From Gammaproteobacteria bacterium (GTDB taxonomy: Bacteria; Pseudomonadota; Gammaproteobacteria; Steroidobacterales; Steroidobacteraceae): DNA of 38,312 nucleotides. The position numbers and the translations under genes were made by a program. The notes under the pieces are model-generated. The model was not told where the DNA came from, did no database searches, and saw only the letters and a program-made list of their open reading frames with translations. The DNA lies in assembly GCA_030830595.1 (NCBI GenBank), contig JAURMS010000018.1:1-38312 (forward strand), read 5' to 3'. This document shows, one piece after another, positions 1 to 8,085 of this stretch (within the stretch, counting starts at the first letter, position 1; each line of letters starts with the position of its first letter).

Positions 1-136
1 CCTCGATGGCTGCCGACATCCTTCCCTGATGTTCCAGCAGTCGAGCCAGGCCCATGGATGCCTCGGGGTGGCCCGGTTCCAGATCGAGGGCGTGCGTAAA
101 AAGCCTCTCTGCCGCGTCCTGGTCGCCACGAGCCAT
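1..136 (-). CDS. TPR-repeat protein, N-terminal fragment (partial)
   Basis: The minus strand is open from an in-frame stop at about 202-204 to the left window edge. The translation contains a good tetratricopeptide repeat: small and aromatic residues fall in the TPR pattern, and there is a Pro-Gly-His turn between helices followed by Gly-Leu-Ala and Gln-Gly-Arg-Met. I placed the start at the only in-frame ATG (134-136). A non-ATG start slightly upstream is possible, because the reading frame already looks coding for about 20 codons before it. TPR units mediate protein contacts, and the function of the whole protein cannot be told because the rest lies outside the window. It is divergent from the SDR gene at 321. 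Confidence 0.5.
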   Translation of the reverse strand, partial: MARGDQDAAERLFTHALDLEPGHPEASMGLARLLEHQGRMSAAIE

Positions 137-259
137 GCGTGCTGCCGCCAGTTTTGCGGCCTGATCTGCGACTGTCAGATGAGCCTCCGCCCCGGTCCAT
201 GCCGACCATCAGCCTGGCATTGGATGAAAAAAATTGATCCAAGGAAGAAAATACATCTT

Positions 260-288
260 TTGTCACTCGTGGGTCGATCCTCTAGCGT
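260..288 (+). promoter_or_regulatory. weak candidate promoter for the SDR gene at 321
   Basis: The 184-base gap between the divergent TPR and SDR genes is AT-richer than its surroundings. A TTGTCA box at 260-265 is followed after 17 bases by TAGCGT at 283-288, which matches the -10 consensus only moderately. This is a by-eye assignment and other promoters in the gap are possible. Confidence 0.2.
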
Positions 289-320
289 CGGTGGCCTTAA
301 TCCAGTCAGGGGGTATTTGA

Positions 321-1100
321 ATGAGCGAGTCGCCGGTAATGCTGGTGACCGGGGGTGCAACCGGAATCGGCCGCGTGATTGCCGACAGGTTCATTCGTGG
401 TGGCTATAGAGTCCATGTCAGCGATGTTGATGGCGATGCCCTGCAGCGCTGTGCCGCGGCCATGCCCGGTATATCGACGAGCGTTGCTGACGTTGCAGAC
501 GTTGACGCCGTCAATGCCATGTTCGACCAGCTCGACAAGACGTACGGACGCCTGGACGTGCTGGTCAACAATGCCGGTATCTCGGGGCCTACTGCCGCCG
601 TCGAGGACATCGTGCCGGCAGACTGGGAGCGCACGATCGCCGTTGACCTCAACGGCCAGTTCTATTGTGCGAGGCGTGCCGTTCCCATGCTCAAGGCGCG
701 TGGCGGCGGATCAATCGTCAACATCTCCTCCAACGCCGCATTCTTCGGCTTTCCCCTGCGCGCACCCTATACGGCCTGCAAGTGGGCCATGGTCGGCTTT
801 ACCAAGACCCTGGCGATGGAACTGGGGCCTTTTGGGGTGCGGGTCAACGCACTCTGTCCCGGCAGTGTCGAGGGTCCGCGCATTGACGGGGTGATTGAGC
901 GTGACGCGGCAACGCGCCACAAGACACCAGCGGAAATCCGCGAGATCTATGCCCGGCAGAGCTCAATGCGCCTGTTCGTGAAGGCAGAAGATGTGGCTAA
1001 CATGGCCTTCTTCTTGTGCTCGGCCGAAGGCGCTACTATTTCCGGACAGGCTATCGGTATAGACGGTCATACTGAGTCACTGTCCAACTGGCTCGATTGA
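321..1100 (+). CDS. SDR family NAD(P)-dependent oxidoreductase
   Basis: Classical short-chain dehydrogenase of 259 residues, the usual length. It has the cofactor motif TGGATGIG (10-17), NNAG (83-86), and the catalytic Ser137, Tyr150 and Lys154. Asp35 at the end of the second beta strand favours NAD over NADP. The family oxidises or reduces alcohol/carbonyl pairs in the cytoplasm, and the substrate cannot be predicted. The ATG at 321 is preceded by AGGGGG (308-313) at good spacing. It is the first gene of the plus-strand run, with 18 bases to the next gene, so co-transcription with the MDR enzyme is likely. Confidence 0.9.
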   Translation: MSESPVMLVTGGATGIGRVIADRFIRGGYRVHVSDVDGDALQRCAAAMPGISTSVADVADVDAVNAMFDQLDKTYGRLDVLVNNAGISGPTAAVEDIVPADWERTIAVDLNGQFYCARRAVPMLKARGGGSIVNISSNAAFFGFPLRAPYTACKWAMVGFTKTLAMELGPFGVRVNALCPGSVEGPRIDGVIERDAATRHKTPAEIREIYARQSSMRLFVKAEDVANMAFFLCSAEGATISGQAIGIDGHTESLSNWLD

Positions 1101-1118
1101 TGACGTGAGGAGTAAGTC

Positions 1119-2108
1119 TTGAAAGCAGCCTGGTTCAACAAGTTTGGTCCCGCCACCGAGGTGCTCGAGCTGGGCGAGTTGCCGGACCCGGTGCCTGCTG
1201 CCGGCGAAGTACTGGTCAGGTTGCATACCAGTGGCATCAATCCCTCGGACGTCAAGAAGCGAGCGGGAGCGTTTCCCAACCTGCTGGATGGGGGCCTGGT
1301 GGTGCCCAACAGTGATGGCGCCGGGGTCATCGTCGCGGTGGGCGAGGGCATTTCTGCCGACCGCGTGGGCGAGCGGGTCTGGGTCTACCAGGCCCAGTAT
1401 GGCCGTCGTCTGGGCACAGCCGCTGAGTTGGTTGCGCTCGATGCACGCAGGGCGGTCGTGCTGCCGACTGAGGCAAGTTTTGAGGTGGGTGCCTGCCTCG
1501 GCATCCCGGTGATGACTGCCCATCGCTGTGTGTTTGCCGACGGGCCGGTAAGCGGCCAGACCATACTGGTGACGGGTGGCGCTGGCCGGGTGGGCCACTA
1601 TGCGATCCAATGGGCCAGCCAGTCGGGTGCCAGGGTGATTGCCACCGCGAGCAAGCCCGACGATGTCGAGGCTTGCCTGGCCGCGGGTGCCAGCGCCGTG
1701 GTCAACCACCGTCAGTCCGGATGGAGCAAGGAGGTCCTCAGGGAGAGCGGCGGCAAGCCGGTAGACCGGGTGATCGACGTGGAGTTCGGGGCCAACTTGC
1801 CTGAGGTACTCGATTGCGTTCGTATTGGCGGCGTGATCGCCACCTATTCATCCACCCAGGTACGTGAACCGGCGTTGCCGTTCCTGCGCATGATGTTCAT
1901 GGACCTGACCGTCAGGATGGTCATCGTGTATGCGATGCCTGAAGAGGCCAAGCAGAAGGCCGCGGAGGACATCAATGAGTGGCTGCGGGCCGGGAGGCTC
2001 ACGCATCGGATTGCTCACGTGCTTCCCCTGGAACGCATCGCAGAGGGCAACCAGCTCATCGAGCAGGGAGGCTTTGGCGGATGCGTCGTCCTGACCATGG
2101 GCGGTTGA
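1119..2108 (+). CDS. NADPH:quinone reductase-type MDR oxidoreductase (TTG start)
   Basis: A 329-residue zinc-independent medium-chain dehydrogenase/reductase of the quinone oxidoreductase (zeta-crystallin) type. The N-terminal GroES-like domain has the typical NPSDVKKRAG stretch (41-50), and the Rossmann domain carries GGAGRVG (153-159). The structural-zinc cysteine cluster of alcohol dehydrogenases is absent. Such enzymes reduce quinones, enones or other activated carbonyls with NADPH. The start is TTG at 1119: GAGGAG (1107-1112) lies six bases before it and the protein begins exactly where the family does. The 3' end overlaps the esterase start by 28 bases. Confidence 0.88.
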   Translation: MKAAWFNKFGPATEVLELGELPDPVPAAGEVLVRLHTSGINPSDVKKRAGAFPNLLDGGLVVPNSDGAGVIVAVGEGISADRVGERVWVYQAQYGRRLGTAAELVALDARRAVVLPTEASFEVGACLGIPVMTAHRCVFADGPVSGQTILVTGGAGRVGHYAIQWASQSGARVIATASKPDDVEACLAAGASAVVNHRQSGWSKEVLRESGGKPVDRVIDVEFGANLPEVLDCVRIGGVIATYSSTQVREPALPFLRMMFMDLTVRMVIVYAMPEEAKQKAAEDINEWLRAGRLTHRIAHVLPLERIAEGNQLIEQGGFGGCVVLTMGG

Positions 2109-3673
2109 GGCTGCTTCTCACGCCGGGACTGCTCCTTGCGCTGGTCATGGCGGCTGGCGCGGTGTCGGCTGCCGCTCCGCCCCAGGTCACGGCTGCGGGT
2201 GAGGCACTGGTTGGGGAGTGGGAACTTGGCGGACGGGTGATGGCGTTCAAGGGGGTGCCGTTCGCGGCTCCGCCGGTCGGCGCAGGCCGCTGGATGCCGC
2301 CCGCGCCCCACCTACCGCGCCCTGGCCTGGTGGCTGCGAACCAGTTTGCGCCTGCCTGTATTCAGGACGCCTACAACATGAACTGGTATCGCCGGGTGGG
2401 TGCAGCCTTCGGCGCCGAGCCGTGGGAGTTCGTCCAGCCGGCGGTCAGCGAGGATTGCCTCTACCTCAATGTCTGGGCGCCGGTATCGACCTCGGCGGGC
2501 CCGCTGCCGGTGATGGTCTGGATCTATGGAGGCAGTAACCGCTCGGGCTGGTCCTTTGAGCCTAACTATCGCGGAGACGCCTTGGCTGCGCGGGGTGTCG
2601 TAGTGGTGACCTTGGCCTATCGCGTCGGCATCCTGGGTTTCTTCGGCCATGCAGAGCTGGCGGAAGAGCTTGGGCTGAACTTCGGCTTACGCGACCAGAT
2701 CGCTGCATTGGAATGGGTCAATCGCTCAATTGCCGCCTTTGGAGGAGATCCTGACAACGTGACGGTCTTCGGCGAGTCTGCCGGCGCTTCCAACATCGGC
2801 TATCTGGTCAACTCACCGCTGGCTGCGCCATTGTTTCGACGTGCGGTCAGCCAGAGCGGTGGTTTCCAGATGCAATATGACCTCCAACCCGCCGACGCCA
2901 GGGCACTTGGCTCCAGGGTGGCAGACGCACTCGGCGCAGAGGATCTGGCTGCCTTACGGGCCGTGCCGGCGGCTGCATTGTTTGATGCGGCCATCAAGGC
3001 GTCCCCTGACGGCCCATGGCGCCCGGTGGTGGACGGCGTGACCGTCCTGGCCTCTCCTGCGGCGAATTACCAGTCCGCCGGCATTCCCCACGACCTCTTG
3101 ATAGGGCGCAACGCTGACGAGCAATACATGTATCTCCCGCAGGAGCCATCCGGATTGGCGGACGCGCTGCAAGCTTTCCCGGCTGCTGCAGTGGAGATCC
3201 TGAAGCCCTTGGTTGTCGGTGATGGCGATCCCCGACTCAACTACGACCGGGCCATCACGCTGGCCGAAATGGCCTGTCCTGCTTACCTCATGGCAGGCAG
3301 TGCCGTGGCCGCTGGTCGGCGAGCCTGGGTCTATCAATTTGAGCGCCAACGTCCCGGGCCGGGAGGCGAGGCTTTGCGTGCCTACCATGGGGCAGAAATA
3401 CCCTACGTCTTCGATACACATGACCCCTGGTTTCCCGCCAGTGAACAGGACGAGGCGCTGACCAACACCATGATGTCCTTCTGGGTGCAGTTTGCGTCCG
3501 TAGGGGATCCTAATTCAGAGGGCCTGCCCCAATGGCCCGAATACCATCCGGACCGGCCGCAGATCATGGCACTGGGTAATGCGCCAGCACCCAGGGAGGC
3601 GCAGGATCTCGACACCTGCCTTGCCCTGGCGCCAACCCTTTATCCGGGTTGGCAGGCGGTCCCTGGCCCATGA
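2081..3673 (+). CDS. exported carboxylesterase, type B (COesterase family)
   Basis: A 530-residue serine esterase of the alpha/beta-hydrolase type B family, which includes cholinesterases and para-nitrobenzyl esterases. Visible features are the EDCLYLNVW signature (124-132), the nucleophile elbow GESAG with Ser233, the acidic residue Glu347 (NADEQ) and His436 (YHGAEIPYVF). The usual oxyanion motif HGG reads YGGS here (149-152). A signal peptide (about 1-31) implies action outside the cytoplasm. The frame stays open upstream into the MDR gene, but the ATG at 2081 follows GGGAGG (2066-2071) and begins the signal peptide, so I chose it. Its stop shares ATGA with the BCCT start, indicating translational coupling. 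Substrate is unknown; a choline- or carnitine-type ester is an inference from the neighbour. Confidence 0.9.
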   Translation: MRRPDHGRLRLLLTPGLLLALVMAAGAVSAAAPPQVTAAGEALVGEWELGGRVMAFKGVPFAAPPVGAGRWMPPAPHLPRPGLVAANQFAPACIQDAYNMNWYRRVGAAFGAEPWEFVQPAVSEDCLYLNVWAPVSTSAGPLPVMVWIYGGSNRSGWSFEPNYRGDALAARGVVVVTLAYRVGILGFFGHAELAEELGLNFGLRDQIAALEWVNRSIAAFGGDPDNVTVFGESAGASNIGYLVNSPLAAPLFRRAVSQSGGFQMQYDLQPADARALGSRVADALGAEDLAALRAVPAAALFDAAIKASPDGPWRPVVDGVTVLASPAANYQSAGIPHDLLIGRNADEQYMYLPQEPSGLADALQAFPAAAVEILKPLVVGDGDPRLNYDRAITLAEMACPAYLMAGSAVAAGRRAWVYQFERQRPGPGGEALRAYHGAEIPYVFDTHDPWFPASEQDEALTNTMMSFWVQFASVGDPNSEGLPQWPEYHPDRPQIMALGNAPAPREAQDLDTCLALAPTLYPGWQAVPGP

Positions 3674-5205
3674 AGACGAGCCAGGCTGCCGCCGTCCGCA
3701 CCGACTGGATCATGTTCGGCGCCACCGTCGCGGTCATCGCGGGCGCTTGCCTGCCATTGGTTCTGTTTCGCGAGCAGGCCGGGCCGTGGGTGACTGCCGC
3801 ATACGACGTGATCACCCGTAATTTTGGCGTGGCTTACCTTTGGTACGGCACCGGCCTGTTGATTTTCCTGCTTTGGCTGGCGGCGAGTCGCTTCGGGTCA
3901 GTCAGGCTTGGTGGTAAGGACGCCGCTCCCGAGTTTGCCACCCGCTCCTGGATTGCCATGCTGTTCTGCGCCGGCATCGGTGCCGGCCTGCTGTACTGGG
4001 CAGTCATCGAGTGGGGCTATTACGTCGATGCGCCGCCACTCGGTGTCGCGCCAGGCAGTACCGAGGCCATCGAGTGGGCGTCGACCTATGGGCTCTTTCA
4101 CTGGGGTCTCACCGGTTGGGCTATTTTCTGCCTGCCCACCCTCGCCATTGCCTATCCCTATCACAATCGCGGCGTTCCCTTCCTCAGGCTCAGCACCGGT
4201 TGTCTGGCTTTCCTGCCGGGAGGTCCTGCCAGCCGTCGAGGGCGTGGACTGGACTTCCTCTACATGATCAACCTGATCGGGGGAACGGGAACCTCGCTCG
4301 GCCTGTCGACCCCGATGATTGCTGCTGGACTGTCACGCCTTTTCGGCATCCAGCACGACTTCATCCTGGAGGTTGCGGTCGTGGTCGGTTGCATAGGCGT
4401 ATTCGGTACCAGTGCCTGGATTGGGTTGCAGGGCGGCTTCAGGCGCATGGCAGACGCCAACATGTATCTTGCGCTGGCCCTGCTGCTGTTCATCTTGCTG
4501 GTGGGTCCGACCGTGTTCATCCTCAAGATGGCCACCAACAGCCTGGGATTGATGGCCCAGAATTTCCTGCGCATGAACACCTGGACCGACCCGATCAGCA
4601 GCCGGGGATTTGTCGAGAGCTGGACCGTGTTCTACTGGGCCTGGTGGATCGCCTACGGTCCCTTCGTAGGCATTTTTGTCACCCGTATCTCCCGGGGTCG
4701 CAGCCTGCGAGAGGTCATCATTGGCATGCTGGCCTTCGGCTCCCTGGGTGCCTGGTTGTTCTTCATGGTGATGGGGAACTACGCCATGCACCTGGACCTT
4801 TCCGGTGCACTGGACTTGCGGAGCCTGGTTAAGCAAGGCGAGGAGGCTCTCGCCATCACCAGTGCCATGGTCAGCCTGCCCGGTGGGTTGCTGGTGCTGG
4901 CAGTGTTCGTTGCGGTGGCGGTCATCTTTCTGGCCACGACCTATGACTCGGCTTCCTACACGCTCGCGTCGGTGGCGACGCGCGAATTGCCTGCAGGCCT
5001 CGATCCGGCCCGCTGGCATCGTGTCTTCTGGGCTTGTGCCCTCGGATTGTTGCCGATCACCTTGATGTTCCTGGAGGGTGGCCTCAAGGTCATCCTGTCC
5101 GCAACCATCGTGGTATCGTTACCGCTGGTCGCCGTGGGAATTCTGATGTGCGTATCCCTGACCAGAATGCTGAGACAGGACTACTCCCTGACCGGGTCGC
5201 GCTGA
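3670..5205 (+). CDS. BCCT family transporter (betaine/carnitine/choline)
   Basis: A 511-residue membrane protein with about 12 hydrophobic segments, the size of the compact BCCT members. It shows HWGLTGWAIF (144-153) and the family signature around 322-347, including WAWWIAYGPFVG and RISRGRS. These carriers take up trimethylammonium compounds across the inner membrane by Na+ or H+ symport or by exchange. In the aromatic substrate site it reads WWIAY, with Tyr329 where BetP has Trp377; CaiT has Tyr at this position. It lacks the long C-terminal osmosensing tail, so a catabolic uptake role is more likely than osmoprotection (inference). ATG 3670 overlaps the esterase stop (ATGA). A TTG at 3649 in the same frame was rejected. 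Confidence 0.92.
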   Translation: MKTSQAAAVRTDWIMFGATVAVIAGACLPLVLFREQAGPWVTAAYDVITRNFGVAYLWYGTGLLIFLLWLAASRFGSVRLGGKDAAPEFATRSWIAMLFCAGIGAGLLYWAVIEWGYYVDAPPLGVAPGSTEAIEWASTYGLFHWGLTGWAIFCLPTLAIAYPYHNRGVPFLRLSTGCLAFLPGGPASRRGRGLDFLYMINLIGGTGTSLGLSTPMIAAGLSRLFGIQHDFILEVAVVVGCIGVFGTSAWIGLQGGFRRMADANMYLALALLLFILLVGPTVFILKMATNSLGLMAQNFLRMNTWTDPISSRGFVESWTVFYWAWWIAYGPFVGIFVTRISRGRSLREVIIGMLAFGSLGAWLFFMVMGNYAMHLDLSGALDLRSLVKQGEEALAITSAMVSLPGGLLVLAVFVAVAVIFLATTYDSASYTLASVATRELPAGLDPARWHRVFWACALGLLPITLMFLEGGLKVILSATIVVSLPLVAVGILMCVSLTRMLRQDYSLTGSR

Positions 5206-5930
5206 TCACGGGCGCCAGCTCCGGGATTGGTCGTGGGGTTGCCGAGGCGATGGCAGCCAGTGGAGCTGCGGTGGTGATCAACCATCCAGGTGCCGTCACT
5301 GCGGCTGCAGCCGAGGAGGTCGTGGAGGGCATTCGTGGGCGCGGCGGACGGGCGGTGGCCATTGCTGCCGATGTCTCTGACGAGCATGAGGCCGGTGCCC
5401 TGTTCGAGGCCACCATGGCTGAATTCAGCAAGGTCAATATTTTGGTCAATAATGCGGGCATCGCCATTGCCAGCCCGCTGCACCAGATGTCGGCAGCGGA
5501 CTTCGATCGTGTACTGGCCGTTCACCTGCGTGGCACCTTCCTCATGTCGAGGGCCGTGTTACCGCAAATGCTGACGCGCGGCAGCGGGCGCATCATCAAT
5601 ACGGCTTCGCAGTTGGCATACAAGGGTGCACCTGGTTTCAGTGCCTATACGGCGGCCAAGGGGGCCATCCTGTCGCTGACGCGCAGCCTCGCGCTGGAGG
5701 TAGGGCCGGGCGAGGTAACCGTCAACTGTGTTGCCCCCGGTGCCACCCGCACCCCCATGCTGGAAGACGTGCCGGCGGAGATCCTGGAGCAGATCAGGCT
5801 GTCGATTCCTCTCGGCAGGCTCGCCGAGGTTGCCGACATCGTGCCCAGCTATCTGTTCCTTGCCAGTGAACAAGGACGACATTACCAGGGGCAGTGCCTG
5901 AGCCCTAACGGTGGGGACGTGTTTCTCTAG
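5148..5930 (+). CDS. SDR family oxidoreductase (GTG start inside BCCT gene)
   Basis: Classical SDR of 260 residues with TGASSGIG (21-28), NNAG (101-104) and the Ser154/Tyr167/Lys171 triad. The C-terminal segment ending in NGGDVFL matches the usual SDR end. There is no ATG at the proper place. GTG at 5148 with GGGAA (5136-5140) upstream gives a normal N-terminus, whereas the longer frame back to 5034 is only BCCT sequence read out of frame. It overlaps the BCCT gene by 58 bases, so it is almost certainly in the same operon. Substrate unknown; a step after uptake of the BCCT cargo is plausible. Confidence 0.87.
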   Translation: MRIPDQNAETGLLPDRVALITGASSGIGRGVAEAMAASGAAVVINHPGAVTAAAAEEVVEGIRGRGGRAVAIAADVSDEHEAGALFEATMAEFSKVNILVNNAGIAIASPLHQMSAADFDRVLAVHLRGTFLMSRAVLPQMLTRGSGRIINTASQLAYKGAPGFSAYTAAKGAILSLTRSLALEVGPGEVTVNCVAPGATRTPMLEDVPAEILEQIRLSIPLGRLAEVADIVPSYLFLASEQGRHYQGQCLSPNGGDVFL

Positions 5931-5966
5931 GCCGAAATTAATTACAGGGTGGGGGCCCGAACAACC

Positions 5967-8066
5967 ATGAAATACGCGTTGGTCTTCTTGGCAATGGTGG
6001 TCACCTGGACGCTGGCGAGTGCTGCCGGTGTCGATGACGCCATGATGGCCGACGATGGCGATGGCACCAACTGGCCGACCTACGGACGGACCTTCAGCAA
6101 CTGGCATGCCTCGCCCCTTGGCGATATCAATGCCGGCAATGCCGGCCGTTTGGGCCTGGCCTGGTCCATGGAGTTGCCCGGTATCACCAATGGAGCCACG
6201 GTGCCGCTGGCCGTCGATGGCGTGCTGTATTTCACCGTCGGCCAAAGCATGGTGCATGCCGTGGACGCGGTGAGCGGACGGCTGCTGTGGAAACACGACC
6301 CCGAGGTCACCCGCGTGGCGGGTCATAAGCTGCGCTACACCTGGGGTCCCCGAGGACTCGCGGTGTGGAAGAACAAGGTGTATGTGGGCACCACCGACGG
6401 TCGCCTGATTGCCCTGGATGCCGCCACTGGGAAGCAGGCCTGGAGCGTGCTGACGGTCACGCCGGAAGACAGCCTGACCCTGACCGGTCCTCCGCGAGTC
6501 TTTGGTGGGCTGGTGGTGATCGGTAATGCCGGGTCGGAGTGGGGCGCGGTTCGTGGCTACGTGACGGCTTATGACGCCGAGACCGGCGCCCAGCGCTGGC
6601 GTTTCTACACGGTGCCTGGTAACCCGGCCGACGGCTTCGAGGACGAGGTCATGGAGATGGCGGCCAAGACCTGGACAGGTGAGTGGTGGAAGCTGGGTGG
6701 CGGCGGCACGGTCTGGCATGCCATCACCTATGACCAGAAGTACAACCGCCTCTACATCGGAACGGGTAACGGTGCGCCGTGGAATCGCAAGATCAGGAGC
6801 CCGGAGGGTGGCGACAACCTGTTCCTGTGCTCGATCATCGCCCTCGATGCGGACACGGGTCGTTATCTCTGGCACTACCAGACGGTGCCTGGTGAGACCT
6901 GGGATTACAACTCGTCCATGGACATCACGCTGGCCACCCTGGAGATGGCGGGTGAGCCCCGTGAGGTCATCCTGCATGCGCCCAAGAACGGTTTCTTCTA
7001 CGTACTTGATCGGGCCACGGGTCAGCTGCTCTCTGCGGAAAAATCCGGCAAGGCCACCTGGGCCGAGCGCATCGACCTCGAGACCGGGCGTCCGGTCGAG
7101 GCGCCTGGCGTACGTTACGAGTCATCGCCCGCCCTGATCCGGCCGGGCGGCATCGGCTCCCATAACTGGCACCCGATGAGCTTCAACCAGGAAAGCGGGC
7201 TGGTGTTCATTCCGACCATGGAGATTGCGGGTCTCTACGATGATGCCGGCGTGGATCGCAAGCGCTTCACCATGGTTCGCGGCGATCTCAACACCGGCCT
7301 GGTGGAGTTCACCGGTGATGCCCCTCCCGATGCCGGCCGCAGCGCACTGATCGCCTGGGATCCCGCCGCGCAGCGCGAAGTCTGGCGGGTCGACACGCCT
7401 GGCCTGTGGAACGGCGGCACATTGAGCACCGCCGGCGGGCTGGTGTTCCAGGGGCAGAGCGATGGAATGCTCAACGCCTACGCGACCACGAGCGGCCAGA
7501 AGCTGTGGTCCTTCGATGCCAAAATGGGCATTACCGGAGCGCCCATCACCTATGAGGTCGATGGCAGGCAGTATGTCTCGGTGGTAGCTGGATGGGGTGC
7601 TGCCGGTCCCGCCTTCTTCGGCTCGCTCAGTGCCCAGCACGGCTGGCAGGCCAGGGTACATCCACACCGGGTGCTCACCTTCGCGCTCGATGGCAAGGCG
7701 GTCCTGCCGCCCACGCCACCGCCCTTGGTGGCCCAGCCCGTCGATGACCCTGCGCTGGAGATCGATCCCGTTCTTGCGAAGCGCGGCGAGAGCCTCTACG
7801 CGCGGCGCTGCAATGCCTGCCATGGGCTGGCTGCCGTGGCGGGCGGCTTTGCCCCGGATCTCAGGGCCTCACCTGTCGGCCTCGATCCAGAGGCCTTTCG
7901 CGCGGTGGTGCAGGGGGGCGCCCTTGAACTGGCGGGCATGCCGCGATTCGGGGAGTTCGGCAACGAGGAAGTAGAGGCCTTGCGCCTGTACCTGAGGAAG
8001 CGGGCTCGAGAGTCGCTGGAGGCCATGCAGGCCGAGGCCAGGACAGGCGATAATAGCGGCCACTAA
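5967..8066 (+). CDS. PQQ-dependent quinohemoprotein alcohol dehydrogenase, exported
   Basis: A 699-residue type II quinohemoprotein dehydrogenase: signal peptide (about 1-20), eight-bladed PQQ propeller with repeated W-docking motifs (about 35-575), then a cytochrome c domain with CNACH (615-619) and a likely Met658 heme ligand. Calcium/PQQ ligands by alignment to the family are Glu191, Asn268 and the catalytic Asp313 (WDY). The residue two after Asp313 is Asn, not the Asp of lanthanide enzymes, which favours calcium. The vicinal Cys-Cys pair expected near residues 124-128 is absent. It oxidises alcohols in the periplasm and passes electrons to the respiratory chain. I chose ATG 5967 because it starts the signal peptide; an in-frame GTG lies at 5949. 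It sits 36 bases after the SDR gene. Confidence 0.9.
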   Translation: MKYALVFLAMVVTWTLASAAGVDDAMMADDGDGTNWPTYGRTFSNWHASPLGDINAGNAGRLGLAWSMELPGITNGATVPLAVDGVLYFTVGQSMVHAVDAVSGRLLWKHDPEVTRVAGHKLRYTWGPRGLAVWKNKVYVGTTDGRLIALDAATGKQAWSVLTVTPEDSLTLTGPPRVFGGLVVIGNAGSEWGAVRGYVTAYDAETGAQRWRFYTVPGNPADGFEDEVMEMAAKTWTGEWWKLGGGGTVWHAITYDQKYNRLYIGTGNGAPWNRKIRSPEGGDNLFLCSIIALDADTGRYLWHYQTVPGETWDYNSSMDITLATLEMAGEPREVILHAPKNGFFYVLDRATGQLLSAEKSGKATWAERIDLETGRPVEAPGVRYESSPALIRPGGIGSHNWHPMSFNQESGLVFIPTMEIAGLYDDAGVDRKRFTMVRGDLNTGLVEFTGDAPPDAGRSALIAWDPAAQREVWRVDTPGLWNGGTLSTAGGLVFQGQSDGMLNAYATTSGQKLWSFDAKMGITGAPITYEVDGRQYVSVVAGWGAAGPAFFGSLSAQHGWQARVHPHRVLTFALDGKAVLPPTPPPLVAQPVDDPALEIDPVLAKRGESLYARRCNACHGLAAVAGGFAPDLRASPVGLDPEAFRAVVQGGALELAGMPRFGEFGNEEVEALRLYLRKRARESLEAMQAEARTGDNSGH

Positions 8067-8085
8067 CTATCGTCCGGGAGTCATC

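Noticed and set aside
1077-1709. Open frame of 210 codons antisense to the MDR gene
   Set aside because: Shadow of a well-supported gene; composition typical of an antisense frame.
1979-2080. N-terminal extension of the esterase frame into the MDR gene
   Set aside because: The extension precedes a clear signal peptide and has no family similarity; ATG 2081 has a good ribosome binding site.
5559-6977. Long open frame (472 codons) on the minus strand opposite the SDR and PQQ dehydrogenase genes
   Set aside because: It is antisense to two clear genes, its translation is rich in Arg, His and Gly without any domain, and long shadow frames are expected in GC-rich DNA.
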